From contig NC_135416.1 in the NCBI RefSeq assembly GCF_051991245.1, positions 13,885,001 through 13,949,000 of the forward strand: DNA of 64,000 nucleotides, in the 5' to 3' direction. This DNA comes from Festucalex cinctus. Lineage: Eukaryota > Chordata > Actinopteri > Syngnathiformes > Syngnathidae. The position numbers and the translations under genes were made by a program. This document shows positions 37,601-51,554 of this stretch, piece by piece. The notes below the pieces were generated by a model. The model had not been told where the DNA came from, ran no database searches, and worked only from the letters and a program-made list of their open reading frames with translations. Numbering within the stretch: the stretch's first letter is position 1; the number at the start of each line of letters is the position of its first letter.

Positions 37601-38996
37601 ACAAGATAATAATTCATTCAACCTGTCAGTCTGCGCAGAAAATGATGAAAGGATTGCAAAGAGTTTCAAAGGACCTGGCAATTGAAGATCAATTTCACTT
37701 TTATTCTGTCTAAATACATTTATATTTCAATTAGGGAGGCAACTGAACATCATCCATAACAGTTTATGAAAACTATTACCATACAAATTGCATATCTATC
37801 TTTCTGTGACACAATTTTTGTCTTTGCCATAACCTGTCTCTAATATTAGACCATACAGGGCATCAAAAAGAATCACACAATGAAAATGTTAATGATACAA
37901 AGAAGAAAACAAAAGGCAGCTAATTTTCCAAATCACTGACCATTTCATCTCAAACATTGGACTTTTGGTTGCATGGCCACCAAGCGTGTATTTTCACACG
38001 CTGGAACGTGAACAAATTCTGCACATGTACTTCCAAATGTCAATCACTTATGATCGGATTTAGTGGAAATGAGGCGGAAAATCTTATTTCACAGAGCTTG
38101 CATTTGTTATTATCATTAAATAGTTTATTTGTGATGAGCCATGCACTTTTGCACAGAGCCGATAAGTACAATTAATCATTATAAACAGCACACGAAAAAT
38201 TATGTGCATAATAAATAATATAAATCATCTGGGTGCTATAAAGAAATGCCATTTAAGCATAACGATGGCCAATTTTATTTTGTTTGTTTCTGGTGTAGCT
38301 TTTGTACAGGATCAGTGACTGTCGTCCTTTCAGCAATATTTAATCTATTGTTGATTCCAGACCTGACACAATTGACATATTAAATTAACCCCGTGTCTCT
38401 AAAAACAATATTGTGGGTCATGTTGTAGCATTTAAGTTAGCAAGTACCACAGGAAAAAGTTGTGACATGCAGAAAAAAAATGTCCACATTTCTATCATGC
38501 ATAATTGATGAAGTTGAATGGAAATATTATTTCAAAATTTTTGAGAAATAAAATCTGAAAAATATAGCGTCGCTGCAACAACAGCTACAAGCTTTTGGGC
38601 ATATGTTCTCTACAAGGAACGTTTCATATTATAATCTAACCATGTTTCTTGACCTGTCTGGCACATCCTTGGTCTTCATTATGCTGTTGTTCACCGGTGT
38701 TCCCAACAAACCGCTTCACCGCATTTATAGTGAGAGTAAATTACACACAAGTGGACTGTGGTTACTAATGAGGTAACTTATGAAAGCAATTGATTGCACT
38801 GACTTGTATTGAGCAGGATCAGTGCAGGGGCTGAATACAAATGTGCAGCACAATTTTCAGGTTGATGTTGGCCTAAAAACTGTTTCAATCGGTTTCATTC
38901 CACTTCACAATTATGTGCTATTTTGTCTTATTCATTCAATATTCACAAAAATAAATGAAAACCCCCTATATAGCTTGGACATAATTTGAATTCCTG

Positions 38997-39075
<79 letters not shown>

Positions 39076-42000
39076 CCTAATTATTTCATATAAATCTTTT
39101 TTTAAAGTAGTGAAAATAGTTACTTTGCCTGGTAACGAGTTACTTTTATTATGAAGTAATTCAATTACTAACTCAGTTACTTTTTAAGCAAGTCATGAGT
39201 AACTAAGGCTAATTACTTTTTTTAAAGTAACGTTCCCAACATTGTCTATCACACAAAATCTCAACAAAATACACTGAAGTCTGTGATTGTAAGGTCACAA
39301 AATGTGTGAATATGTTTTCAACATTGTAGCTTTAATTGTCTTTCAAAGGAGGAAGCAGTATTACACAGAGTAGCTGACATGGATTATTATTTTTTTATAT
39401 TATTATTATTTTTATTTCATTCATTAAAAAAAAAGAAAAAAAAAAGAAATGATCACAGTACACGACACGCTACTCCAACATACAGCATCTTATGATAATG
39501 ATGTCTTTAATACTGTTTATTTCATCTAAATTGAAATGAGGGGAAAACATATTAGAACCATACTGATTTGCTTTGTTGAATAAAACTAATGAAACTCAAA
39601 TGCTAATGAGCTTTTTAATGCAGAAAAAGGATCCAGAGTTACAATGTAATTGACCAAAACAGTCTCAGGGCTTTCTCCACAGCTAGATTTATGTTCGTTC
39701 ATTATACCAATAAATGACCACCCATTAATTATCTCGCAGCCAGAATGAGTCCCGCCATCTACAGTCTATTTGCAACGTGATACAGCGCGGAGAGACCGTT
39801 ATAATGATACCTAAGTGGGCGGAGAGAAACAGGGGTAATGAAAATAAAATAGAATTTAAAAATAATTTTGTTATAATCCTTTGGGCTGAGATATCTTAGT
39901 CACTTTTTATTAGGTGAACTTCAGCCACATGTTGCAGTTATGGTGAGTGAGGATTTTAATGTATATTGAGTGCTTCAGTTGTAGTGGCTGGACTATGCTG
40001 TCTTTATTTCACATCATGCATTCAAACGTTTCTTTTTTTTTCTTATTATTTTTCGTCCAGATTCAACAGGGCCGAGTTGGCATTGTTGTACTTCATTCCG
40101 ATTGCATCTATTTATAGTGTCAAGTCTTTCAACAAATGTACCTCATGTCCAAAGCACCCTTGGTAGCGCACTACTGCTTGCAATTCTCAAGTGATTATTC
40201 GTCTTTGTGAGGGTCGCTCTTCTGTTTGGGAACCACCAGAGGTTGGACAAGGAAGGTGAAGTTAAATGTTATATGTTCCTGCTTGGTGCTCTGCCAGGCA
40301 CTGAGCTAAATTATATCATCCTGCTGATTGCACTAAACGATGATGTTTTTGGAGGAATATTATCATGTCTAGGGTCACGCCAGGGTTAAGTTTGAGTTCA
40401 TGACCTGTTAAGTTGGGTTCAAGACCGTGAGGTCAAGTGTCTGTTATGTACTGAGGTAACAAGTGTCTGTTTTGAACTGATATAACTAGCATCTTGTTTC
40501 AACTGGTTTTAGGCTATGTGATGTTATGTGATGTCAAGAATCTTTAATACCTTTACCTGGTCAACAGCCGTTCAAATAATTCTATATCAGTCATGTTACC
40601 CACATGTCTAGCCACAACCAATCAGATCGATTCCTTGTCTATATAAGCCTCCTGAGAATTGTGTGTCTTTGTCGGATTATTACTTCTGTTACCACTGTCT
40701 CTCTGTACAACTCTTTTTGTTTCTTGTCTAGTCAAGTTTGTTCCATGCCTCTCGATGTGAATAAATAGTTAAAATCTTATTTGTGTCTGCGCTTTGGGAT
40801 CCAACCTTCAGCACATCACACTGTAGGTCCAGTGAGCAAAGGATTGTTTTACTTGACAAATGTTTATAGTATTACCTGGCTGTTTTCAAGCGCTTTGACC
40901 TTGCATGTAAAAAAAAAAGTGAAAGAATTTACAGCACACTAGGCCTATGTTAAGACATAATGGGGTTGTAATTCAACCATTCATATGAATTAATGAGCCG
41001 TGGAAGCTTTCGCATCAAATGACCAGATTCAAAGTTCACAAGATTTGAATATAATTTCTCTCTTCTCTGTTTGGCATTTCTTTTTTTATTGGTTATTTAT
41101 GATGCCACCACAGAAGAGTACCAGGAATACGTTACGGGAAATGTGATGACGATAGAGACATAAACGCATCATACGTGATAGGAAACCGGTACACTTGTCT
41201 CTTTCTGGTTGCTACATTATGAGCTAATAGTGTGTAAAACTGACATAAAAATCCTCCATACGTGTTCATAAATAAAGTATTATTTACATAAACAAAGCAT
41301 CTGTACAGTGGTGCCAATGCCGGCGGATCCTGATTTTTGTTTTTATTGTTTTTCAGCTCAAGGCTCCCTGAGTGTCTTTGCCAATACGGTTGACTGGTTT
41401 GGGTGCTCGAGTAGTGTCATGGAGATGCACCTGGCGGAGTGACAATTTGGTGGCAGAAAGTCGATTTAAACTTTACGCCTGCTCAGACTACGTCTCTCGA
41501 GTACCAGCGCAGTTAGACAGCTGGTGGAATGCGAAAAATGTTAGTATGCACAGGTGGGTAGTAATGAGTTACTCAGTTACATGTATTTCAGTAATTTTTA
41601 TTGAAGACAAATATACTTCCAAGAGTAGTTTTACCACACAGTGTGGGAGCATTTCTGCGGACACGTTGCTTATGTACAGGAAATGCAGCCCTGATTGAGT
41701 CCTGGCATACATGAAGAGAAAGAATTAACTGAAATATGACGTCTTGGTGCTTTCGCTTTCAGAAACTGCCACCTATGGTGATTATACTGGGAGGCAGCGC
41801 CGAGCGAGTTACGCCACAATTTGTGAATGGATTGTGCATGTTTGGGCTAAAGTGAAACAAATAAATCAGACTTTATGTTCAAGCAGTTACTTAGTACTTG
41901 AGTATTCTTTTCAGCAAATACTTTTTTACTTGTACTTGAGTGGTTTTTATTTTTTTTATTCTTATGATTTTTAAGTTTACTAGAATAATATTATTTTGAA

Positions 42001-43780
42001 GGAACGCTACTCTTACTTGAGTACAATTTTCACAATTTTGGGTACAACTCTACCCACCTCTCTTTGTATGATTTATGTATGCTTTGATTGGTCATGATTG
42101 AAGTCTGTTGTGACCATTCCCATAGTTTCGCAGATCTAACGGCCTGTCATCGTTTGCGAAATTACCATCATTGTGGTCTAAATTGCCTCCATGCAAAGGT
42201 ATGCCAAGCTTTGCACAGGCTTTAGGATGATCACAAAAATAGAGCCGAGGGAGTCAGTACAATTTTTTTTTTTTTTAGGGCAATTGCAATGGTCCCTGTG
42301 CAACCCCTCCTTGAGAATTCACGTAATTGCCACCAAATTTGAACCAGGTATACTAGAAAGCATTTTCATCGCAGCGTGTTGCTTGGCGCAAATGTTTGAT
42401 AACTCACCATCAAAAACAGTCTCTGACAGCTTGCCTCCGACAACTTTCGATCTCGACCGATGCGGTGTATGATGACGGCCCCGCACTGAGTCCATCCAAT
42501 CATTTTCCATAAGAGGTGAGGAGATGATGAGAGGATGTTGCAATAGTTCAGATGATCACATCTCCAAATTGCATATAACAAGCCCAATTCTGAATGATAT
42601 GGAGGGGGTCCAAAACTACCTGAAATTTACTAGCTTGTGCCTCCTTAATTGCTACAAAAATACGGAAGATAATTGATGAATGTGAAATTGGTTAGTGCCA
42701 ATCATGAAAAAATATATTTTTTTAAAGTCCGAAAGGCCCGTGCCCTGAAATGAACAGGAAGTCAGACATTTAGTTTTTTTAACATTTCATATGCATGTTT
42801 GTAGAGAATCTCCATTATTTGTTTCTAAGTCACAACAGTAAGAAAACGATCACAGGCAATACAAATGATTAAATGTGGCATTGACTGACCCTTAAAAGTT
42901 GCTTCTTCAGCAACTGATTGCCCATAAACACCGAGCCTCAAGACAGGACTCCCTTGTCTAGTCATTATCCAAGAGCAGCAGGTCCAAAAATGCTCATGGG
43001 CTGCATCGCAATACTGCCACCGTCCAACACAGCATCAATTCACAATCTAACCAAGGAAACTAACCAAGTTGGTGTCTCACCAACACTCAAATATCCTCAA
43101 GGGGAAAGGTCAGCCCTGTGTTGCCTACAACAAGCAGTCCTAGACTTATAACATCATTAGTGCTGCACTCTGGGTTGACATTTGAAATACCAAGCCCTGG
43201 GCAAGGGTTGTGTTAGGTCTGTCTACCAGTGAAGATGATGAGAAATCACAGCCAGCAATAAATCGGTGACCAGCCACCTCACTGACCTGCCACATTCTCC
43301 CAAGAAGCGTGTGATGGAGGCAAAACGCAGGAACTCTATTTTTATAGACTACATTGGTAAAACAGGAGCACTTTCTGCCTGAATTTGTCCCTCCATCTAC
43401 TTCATCAAGTGACCTTTGCTTCCGTAATCATCTTGTCAACTGAATTACTTCATGTAGTGAGTGGTTTACAGATGTGATTGCCTCAGGTAACATGATTAGC
43501 TCTCACCACTCTATAGCACAAATCTATCGAATAGCTTTTGGCCAAGTAGTATTTTTGTGCAACAATGCAGAAGTGATTATCGAAAATGTGCAATGACTGG
43601 GAGTACGTAACGATATAGAATTCATGTGAAATGTTGAAAATGTCTGTAGTTAGAGTACAGTTTCACTTTAGTGGTATTATAAAACAATCCTAATACGATT
43701 TTTAATTTACAAGCATGGCACATGCTCCTTTGTGTCTTGAAATTTTCTGAAACAATTAAAAAAAATGTGTATCCACGAGC

Positions 43781-43813
<33 letters not shown>

Positions 43814-46800
43814 TTTTACAGACAAAATGTCATGTTGAGCAGGTCGCGGAAATGGCTCTTGTAGTGCAAATTGTTGTCATCTCAGGTGCTTTCTTTAGCC
43901 TCTTCTCAGGGCATATTTTAACCTTGCTCTCGCAAGATGAATTCTGAAGCGCATATCCATCTGGATATTGCCAAGTTAGGCATACTGTATTTATTTCTGC
44001 TCAACAACTCGAACGGTAAAAACAGCAGACGTGGCCGAGAGTACAACACGCAACTTACAACAGAAGAAGTAAAATTGAATACGACAGGCAACGCACCACT
44101 TCCTGTGGTCGTCTATAAAATAAAAGCTTCCTTTTTACACAGGAAGTAAGAGAGTGATAAAACAAATGCGTAACAAACACAATGTCTATTTTCAGAAATT
44201 AATGCCTCAAGTTGAGGGAACGAGCATCTTGATAGGTGGGCACACGTCCCTAATGGCCAGCATTGAAGGTGCATATGTGATTATTATTATTATAATTGTT
44301 GTAGTCGTTATATTTTAGTTGTTAGAATCACAAAAACAAGAAATTACTGCTTTTACTGATAGAAAAGCACAATTAGTTGGTCGAACTGTACCAAGTCAAT
44401 AGACATAATGAAGTGGTGAGCAAAGTAGGAGCAGCAAAAGCTTTTAAAAAAATAATAAAATAAAATAAAATAAAAAATAAAAAAAAGACTATATAATCTA
44501 TCTTCACGATTCCTGCTGGTATTTTACAGTCAGAGTGCTCTTTATTTTGCTCATCTTGGCTTGAAGCATCTTTTAACCTGTGCCTTCCTCTCATTTGTGG
44601 TCATGTTGCACAGTGCCGTTTTTTTGTCATGAATGTCATGTTGGATTTTTTTTTTTTGTCCTGCAGGCTGAAGTCAGAGTCGGTTACAAAAGCAAGAGCT
44701 GCCTCGGGCAAGACTCTCAAGCATAATAAAACCAGCTGACCTAAAGCAAATGTACACCTGACTTTTGGACAAAACAAAACACGACACACACTGCGAAATG
44801 TTCAACATCAAAAATGAAAATGCCCACTCAGTGACCTGCACTGAAATCTCTAATGCTATTGTTCAAAGCCAACACTGCAGATGAACTATTGCACTGCTTT
44901 TCCCACTAAATAATAAATGCATTTCTTTGCTGTTTTGTCCTGGAAATGATTTATTGTTTGTGTTTAATCCAATTGAATCTCTTTTGACAGCTTGCCTGAG
45001 GGGATTGAGTTACATGCACAATATGATAGTCTGCTACAAATTTACCAGGTTTTGCTCAACACACAGTTGAGTGTTGAACGTTTACATACTTCTGTCAATG
45101 TTACTTTAACACCGGGTAGTGTGGATGCAGATGGACACTTTGTCGGTGTTCAAATGAACATCACAGGTGTTCATTCAAACCATCATATTTGCAGTGAATC
45201 AAAATGACGTTTACCACATCTGCCTCGCAGTCAGCAAATCCTGATTTCGAAACTTGAATATTGACCTCCTATATGGTATACTTCCGCTTCCTCCTATATT
45301 CCAGAAGTCAGGTTAATTGAAAACTCTGAGGTCCAAACTATAGGTGTGTCTTTATGTCATGTACCTTGTAATTGCTGTTGTCTGGTCCAGGGTCTAATTG
45401 GCCTCTCTCAATTTGAGATAACTCAATCGATAGATGGACACATTAATTAGCACTACTTCAAAAAAGGTACACTTAAAAACGGCAGCTGGAGCCCAGGAAA
45501 AAAAATATAATTAGTGGCCACTTTAAATTATATTGTATCTGTGTTATCACCAAGTTGTCAATCAACAGACTTAAAAGCGAGTTATCTTAATAGACATTAA
45601 CATGGCGTAAAGCTGTTAATTACATCTCGTAGGAGTCTGGCATGCCATTATGAGAAGATCAATATTTTAACAGAGAAATTAAATTAACAACACCTGAGAA
45701 TTAAACTGACACGCCGAGGGAGTAAGAGTCACATGTTGTCCTTGGCTGCTTCAGGCTTTTCCCAAATCTGAGTGGGAACAAAATGTGACTTGTATGAAGA
45801 AATAAGTGTCAAAACGCTGAGCAGAATTTAACAACGACTTGCTTGTGGAAGATGCTGCATGTTTTGACATTTAGTTTCTGATACAATTGACTGATTAAGA
45901 TTGCTACTGACGATGAGTTTAGAACAGAGGTACGCAAGTCCGGTCCTCGAGAACCCCTATCCAGCCTGTTTTCTATGTTTCTCTCCACCAACACACCTGA
46001 TTCATGATCAGGATCGTTATCAGGTTTCTGCACAGCTTGCTGATGAGCTGTTCATTGGATTCTGCTACATTGGCAGGAGGGAGACATGGAAAACAGGCTG
46101 GATAGAGGATCTCCATGACCAGACTTTGGTCCCTCTGGTTTAGAGTGTGTTATCCACTATTCTCAAGTCATACTTTTTTCTTTTTTTTTTGTCTTGAGGA
46201 GGCAGGAGAGCCATTTTCTGCAACAGAGTGAGTGCGCTGAATGCAATTAGTCCACCATCTTAACTCATTGACTGCCATTGACGGAAAAAGACGTCAAATA
46301 ATGCATTTTTGCTGGGCTGGCAGTGAATGTGTTAAACACAATGTGCCAATATATTTTGTGATTATATTGCAGCATCTTTTTTTCCTTTTTTTTTTTTTTT
46401 TTTTTTTTTTAAGGCAAATGTTTAAAAATCCATCAATTTTGGTTACATCTCATCTTAAGTCATTGACTGCCATTGACGGAAAAAAACGTCAAATAATGCA
46501 TTTTTGCTGGGCTGGCAGTGAATGTGTTAATTGATTTAAATTGTCTTCCCTATCTGAATGTGCAGCTTCAGTAAGTGAGGGAGACAGTTGAGAGGAACAA
46601 AGCCACACTCATGTAGGATTTTAAACACACTAGTGGAAGTTGATGGAGAACATGAAAGGGAAATATTCCACAGTACACAAAAGAGTCACGTAATTATGAG
46701 AAAAGATCACAAATGCCCACCATGCAGAACCAGCTGCTATGGTGAGCCCAGAATGAGGACAGGCTAACATTTTTGGCCAAGCTGTGTAAATGTTACCTGG

Positions 46801-46955
46801 CTGTCCCAATTGCAAGCACACCAAGAGAGGTGTTTTTTTTTTTCTCTCTCTCTAGCTGGAAATAATGAACAGCGGCTGAATACTTCACAAATCCTGCAAG
46901 TCCTGCAACCCCTAGTTGCTATGTCTATGCAGTTAAATGGCGTACATGTTCTTAA

Positions 46956-46988
<33 letters not shown>

Positions 46989-49900
46989 TTGGGGCCCAAC
47001 TGGCCCATTCAGAAATTGTGATTTACGTTGACTTATTGTTTGTATTTAATAACTAAATTAAATCTAGTTGAGGTTTATAAAATCCCAACCAAATCGCATG
47101 ATACAACTTTACCGGATCAAGAAGATGTTTTGCAATGAAAAATAAATTTAAGAGATGATTTAAAAAAAAAATAAAATAAAAAATAAATCCTAAAAAATTT
47201 CACACGTCACACACACATACCTCAAGTTGTAAAAAAAAGACAAGCAAAGCTTTGTTAAATTTTGTATTTATCCTCTTTGTTTTCTTCTATGCTCTTATGA
47301 TATACTCATTCTGGTTGACTGTTAACATGTTTTTTTTTTTTAAAAAACATCTTGTGTGTGCTGACAGTCCGTGCTTGTGTGACGTATTGTTTAAGTGACG
47401 TCAAAGTCGGGCAGTATTTGGCTAATTGTTGCTGTTGAAGCTTGGCATGCATCTAAATGAGCTTGAAAAGGCACCTCTCCATTTTTGTAGGCGTGTTCTT
47501 ATTTTAATTCAATGAGGCAGTGTGGACAGATTTTTTTGATATACGGGGAAGGGGAACTATTCGGTTTTAAAAATACCCTGCTACATGTGTACAAAGCGTC
47601 AATTGAATTCTACCTGCGGCCCACAGTTGCAAAACTGAAATTACTTTGCATCCCACTAGATGGCGCTCGCGGCCCAATGGTTATGAATCACTGGCGTAGA
47701 CTCAAAGAATATAAGGAAGCTCAATCTGTAGTAAAGTTTTGCATATATGCAAATAACTTTTGGTGTCTGTTGCCCTTTACACGTTTGAAAGCATCTCAGA
47801 AAAGGAAGCGACTAATTCTAATGATTAAATCATCACTAATCTCCACATGTTGACAATTACCCTGCAACCTCGTGAGTCACACTATCAGAATTTCTTCATA
47901 TATGGTACACATTTCTCCTTCAAGCATGCTCACCTTTCTTTTAGCTCGCAGCTGTCCATGATAGTTGTCAGACGAATCTCCAGGGATTGCCCCTCCCCAC
48001 AGAGTGACCCCCACGATAGAGTAGGTGATGCCCATCACTACCAAAGGCAGCACGTAGACCAGCGCTGTCACTATGATGTGGTACCTTCAGGGACATTTTT
48101 TAACAAAAAGGAATGTCAACGTACAGCTGCGTTCTAACATTTAGCAACATAGTGTTGTGTTTTTTCCTTTTGATTTTCTAAACGAACGTCACCATGTTAA
48201 TGTCTCAGGCTGAATAAAAAACGTTGCTCACATGACGGGGTCGTCCTCCATGCGAGGCCATGCCACGTAGCACAAGGTCCTGCGAGGCAGCACTCGAATT
48301 CTGGAGAAATAGCAGAGGGGAAAGGCCAGAACCACGGCCAGACTCCAAATGCAGGCGATGACTCCGGTGGTGGCCTTGGCTGACAGACGCGGCTTTAGTG
48401 GGTGGATAATGGCCATGTACCTATGGGGTCAATAGTCACAAGATTTAGTGACTCATAGGATAATTAATACTTGACATGCATTTCTTCAATAATTGGTCTT
48501 TATGTGGGAATAGACAGCTTCATTTGATCTGAAGCTGTTTAATGGATTTATCAGAGCCTCCAAAATAAAACGAACCTTCAAAGCAAACCAGGCCACGCAT
48601 GCCTTCATGGACTTTAGCCATAGTGTCACACAAAAGTAATTAATTTGACACAATGGTCACAACACACAGGGTCCCTGTTCGTAGAGTTCACCCACTTGAA
48701 TTCCGTACAGGCAACATGGGTTCATTTCACACTCAGTGACGATGTGACTGCGAGTGTAAGTGGATGTCAGCTTCTATATGTGTCCCTTGAATGTTTGGTA
48801 AACAGCCCCAGATATGGTCCCAAAGTCATCTTAGATAGGCTCCAGTTCACTGTGACCCTGAACAGGATAGGATATAGGGGGAAGAAAATGGATGGATGGT
48901 TGCACATAATGCCGGCTTCCTTTTGTGTGATGTAAAAATGTGACCATGACTCTCCAGAATATCAAGCACATTTGTCTGCTCGTTTTTAACAAATGAGCGC
49001 TATTCACAGGGTTTAGGGGCTCTTCAATGTTCACAAATATTTTTTCTTATACATTATCATTTAGGACATAAAAGGGAAATGTGCAGTTTTCAAACATCAA
49101 AGACATCTTTTAATTTTCAATCTCCAAAATGACATTTCATGTAAACAAACTGCCCGTTCTGATGCCTTTTCAGTCAAAAATGTGTCTTTACGAATGACCT
49201 TTGAGAATTCTACTTGATTTCCAATTGCCCAGGCTGACATTTGTTAATTGAGTCTTCATAAAAGGCCACTGACCTGCTTTCACCTCGGTGTCTGGAAAGC
49301 AAATATAATCTATTTACCAGTAATTAAAGAGTCATGTCAGAGTGCATGTCAAAGCACTGTGAGATACTTTTATTGCACACCAACCACATGAAGATTATTA
49401 AGAATATCTTGAAAAAGAAGTCAACCCCCAAGAAATGTCTTGGCAATAATACAATATCTTCTATGCAGCCCTACTAGTCTAACTATGGTATTCCGGTTCA
49501 TATTGTGTTAGTGGAATGTGAGTTAAGCAGTAAAATCCAGCCATTTCTATTAATATCAGAAGGCGGCGCGTGACATCACAGTTGATCGGGACTCAGGTAA
49601 CAACCAATCATGGCTTCATTTTCCTTCATAACTCATATTCCACAAATGTAATATTAATCTGAATGTCATGTTTAGACTAATGGGCTCACACATAACATAT
49701 TTTCAAGAAATGTTTAAGACTGACTTCCCCTTTAAAAACTACGAAAAGACACAAATGCACTCACACAATCACTTGAAGAATTGTTGGAACACAAAATACA
49801 GTAATTCCAAAACAAAAGACATCCCAGAGGCAGATTAATGACCCCTGTCATCTTTAAATCTCAACCTGACATCTTCATCATGCCAGCGACACAGAGTGCT

Positions 49901-51523
49901 TTAGGAAAGCATCCCATTTGAAAGCCTGTCACTGCACCGTGATAATAACAACTCACAAGCACTTTATCATTGTCTGGTGTTTAAATAGCAGCAGTTACAG
50001 GGAAGAGCGAGGGAAGATGGTCGCCCTCCAGTCAACCTTACTTCACAAGATCACGGACTTGAAGAGTTAGGGACGGGCAGCTAATAGGCAACTAACGATT
50101 CAATAAACACTGAGCCATGCCGTCGACATAAATTTCTATTTAAGATTTTTCATGTTTTATTCTGAGATTTCCCCCCATTTTACTTGTATAGGCCTACTAC
50201 AGGTTTATCAGCGTTTTTTGAAGATTTTTTTTCCCCTAATTAAAATTTTTTTTTTTTTTAAATTAAAAAAAAATAACAAGTTTGCCTATCCCCAAGTTAG
50301 AAAATGCCAGTTTTGAACTTATGTTGCAGTTTTATTTATGTACGTATTTATTTAATTTCTTTTACTCTTCTTTTTTTTTGATCTGTTGAAAACACAAGCA
50401 CATCTGATAATCTCCACAGTCCAAATAAAGCAAAAAATGCCAGTTCCCACAACCTTATTAATGTTCTAGTTTAGGGATGGGCCTAATATTCGAGGAATCA
50501 ATTAACTGATCATTAAGCGCTCTATAACATGGATTTTATGCAAAATGGAGTATACTATTGTGTGTCTATGCAACATGACATTCATGCTATGGCACAACTC
50601 TCTAGAGTAGCAAGTTGAGTTAGAGTACTTAAAGGGGCTGTCTGCCGGTTTCACTCAGGAAAATGCACTTCTCAATTCATAGATATGGGCTTTTCATAAC
50701 GTGTGGGGGTGATTTTGTCCTAAACCCCCTCACCCCCAGCCTGTATTTTGCCATTTTGTGTTTGTTTTGTAAACAGCGGGCCGTTTATGTGGAAAGACAG
50801 TGTTTACACCCCTCCAGCCAAACGCAGGGGGGGGGGCTTATTATTACGGATTTTTTTTTTTTTTCCACGTGTGAATGAGTGAGTGAAAAAAAAAAATCAT
50901 GCTTGCATGCTTTCAAATTGGCGCGGGAGTGACGTCACGCAGCTGGCACGTTTGCGACACGCCACCCCCCGCTCTGTGATTGGCTGGAGTGGTGTAAACA
51001 CTGGCTTTCCAAAGAAACGGCCCGCTGTTTGCCAAACAAACACAAAATGGCAAAATACAGGCTGGGGGTGTGGGGGTTTAGGACAAAATCACCCCCACAC
51101 GTTATGAAAAGCCCATATCTATAAATTGAGAAGTAGTTTGTTTGTTTGTCTGTATTTAAAAACTGCATTTTCCTGAGTGAAACCGGCAGACAGCCCCTTT
51201 AACAAAAGCCACTAACTAAGCTAATTCTAATCAATATCATACTAGCATACCTGTTTACTATGATGCAAATGGGCTTAGATTTGTGTTCTATATTGCACAA
51301 ATACAGGCGAGCAGGCCAAACACATCCAGGCATGCTAGATGAGCTGTCTGAGCAATTGGGCGCACAAACTGTGACTGCACCCCTGAGCTAAGTTTGGGTG
51401 GGGTTCGGCATCGACCTCAACAGCATACAAACTAGCATCTGTGCAACAACTAGCTTCGATTTATTTGACTGGCTGGCTGATTCCACAGCAATGTTACTGA
51501 CTCAGAAGGAAGCAGACATGATG

Positions 51524-51554
<31 letters not shown>

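Larger units (their letters stand above)
35056..47933. other. tacr3 intron 3 (12.9 kb)
   Basis: The largest intron. Beyond the elements listed separately (microsatellites, solo LTR, hAT elements and TTAA elements) it contains a partial relative of the 45925 element at about 37240-37372 and long poly-T/poly-A tracts near 46381-46410 and 46960-46985. Open stretches near 35200-35480 and 37957-38175 have no recognisable similarity. Confidence 0.6.
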
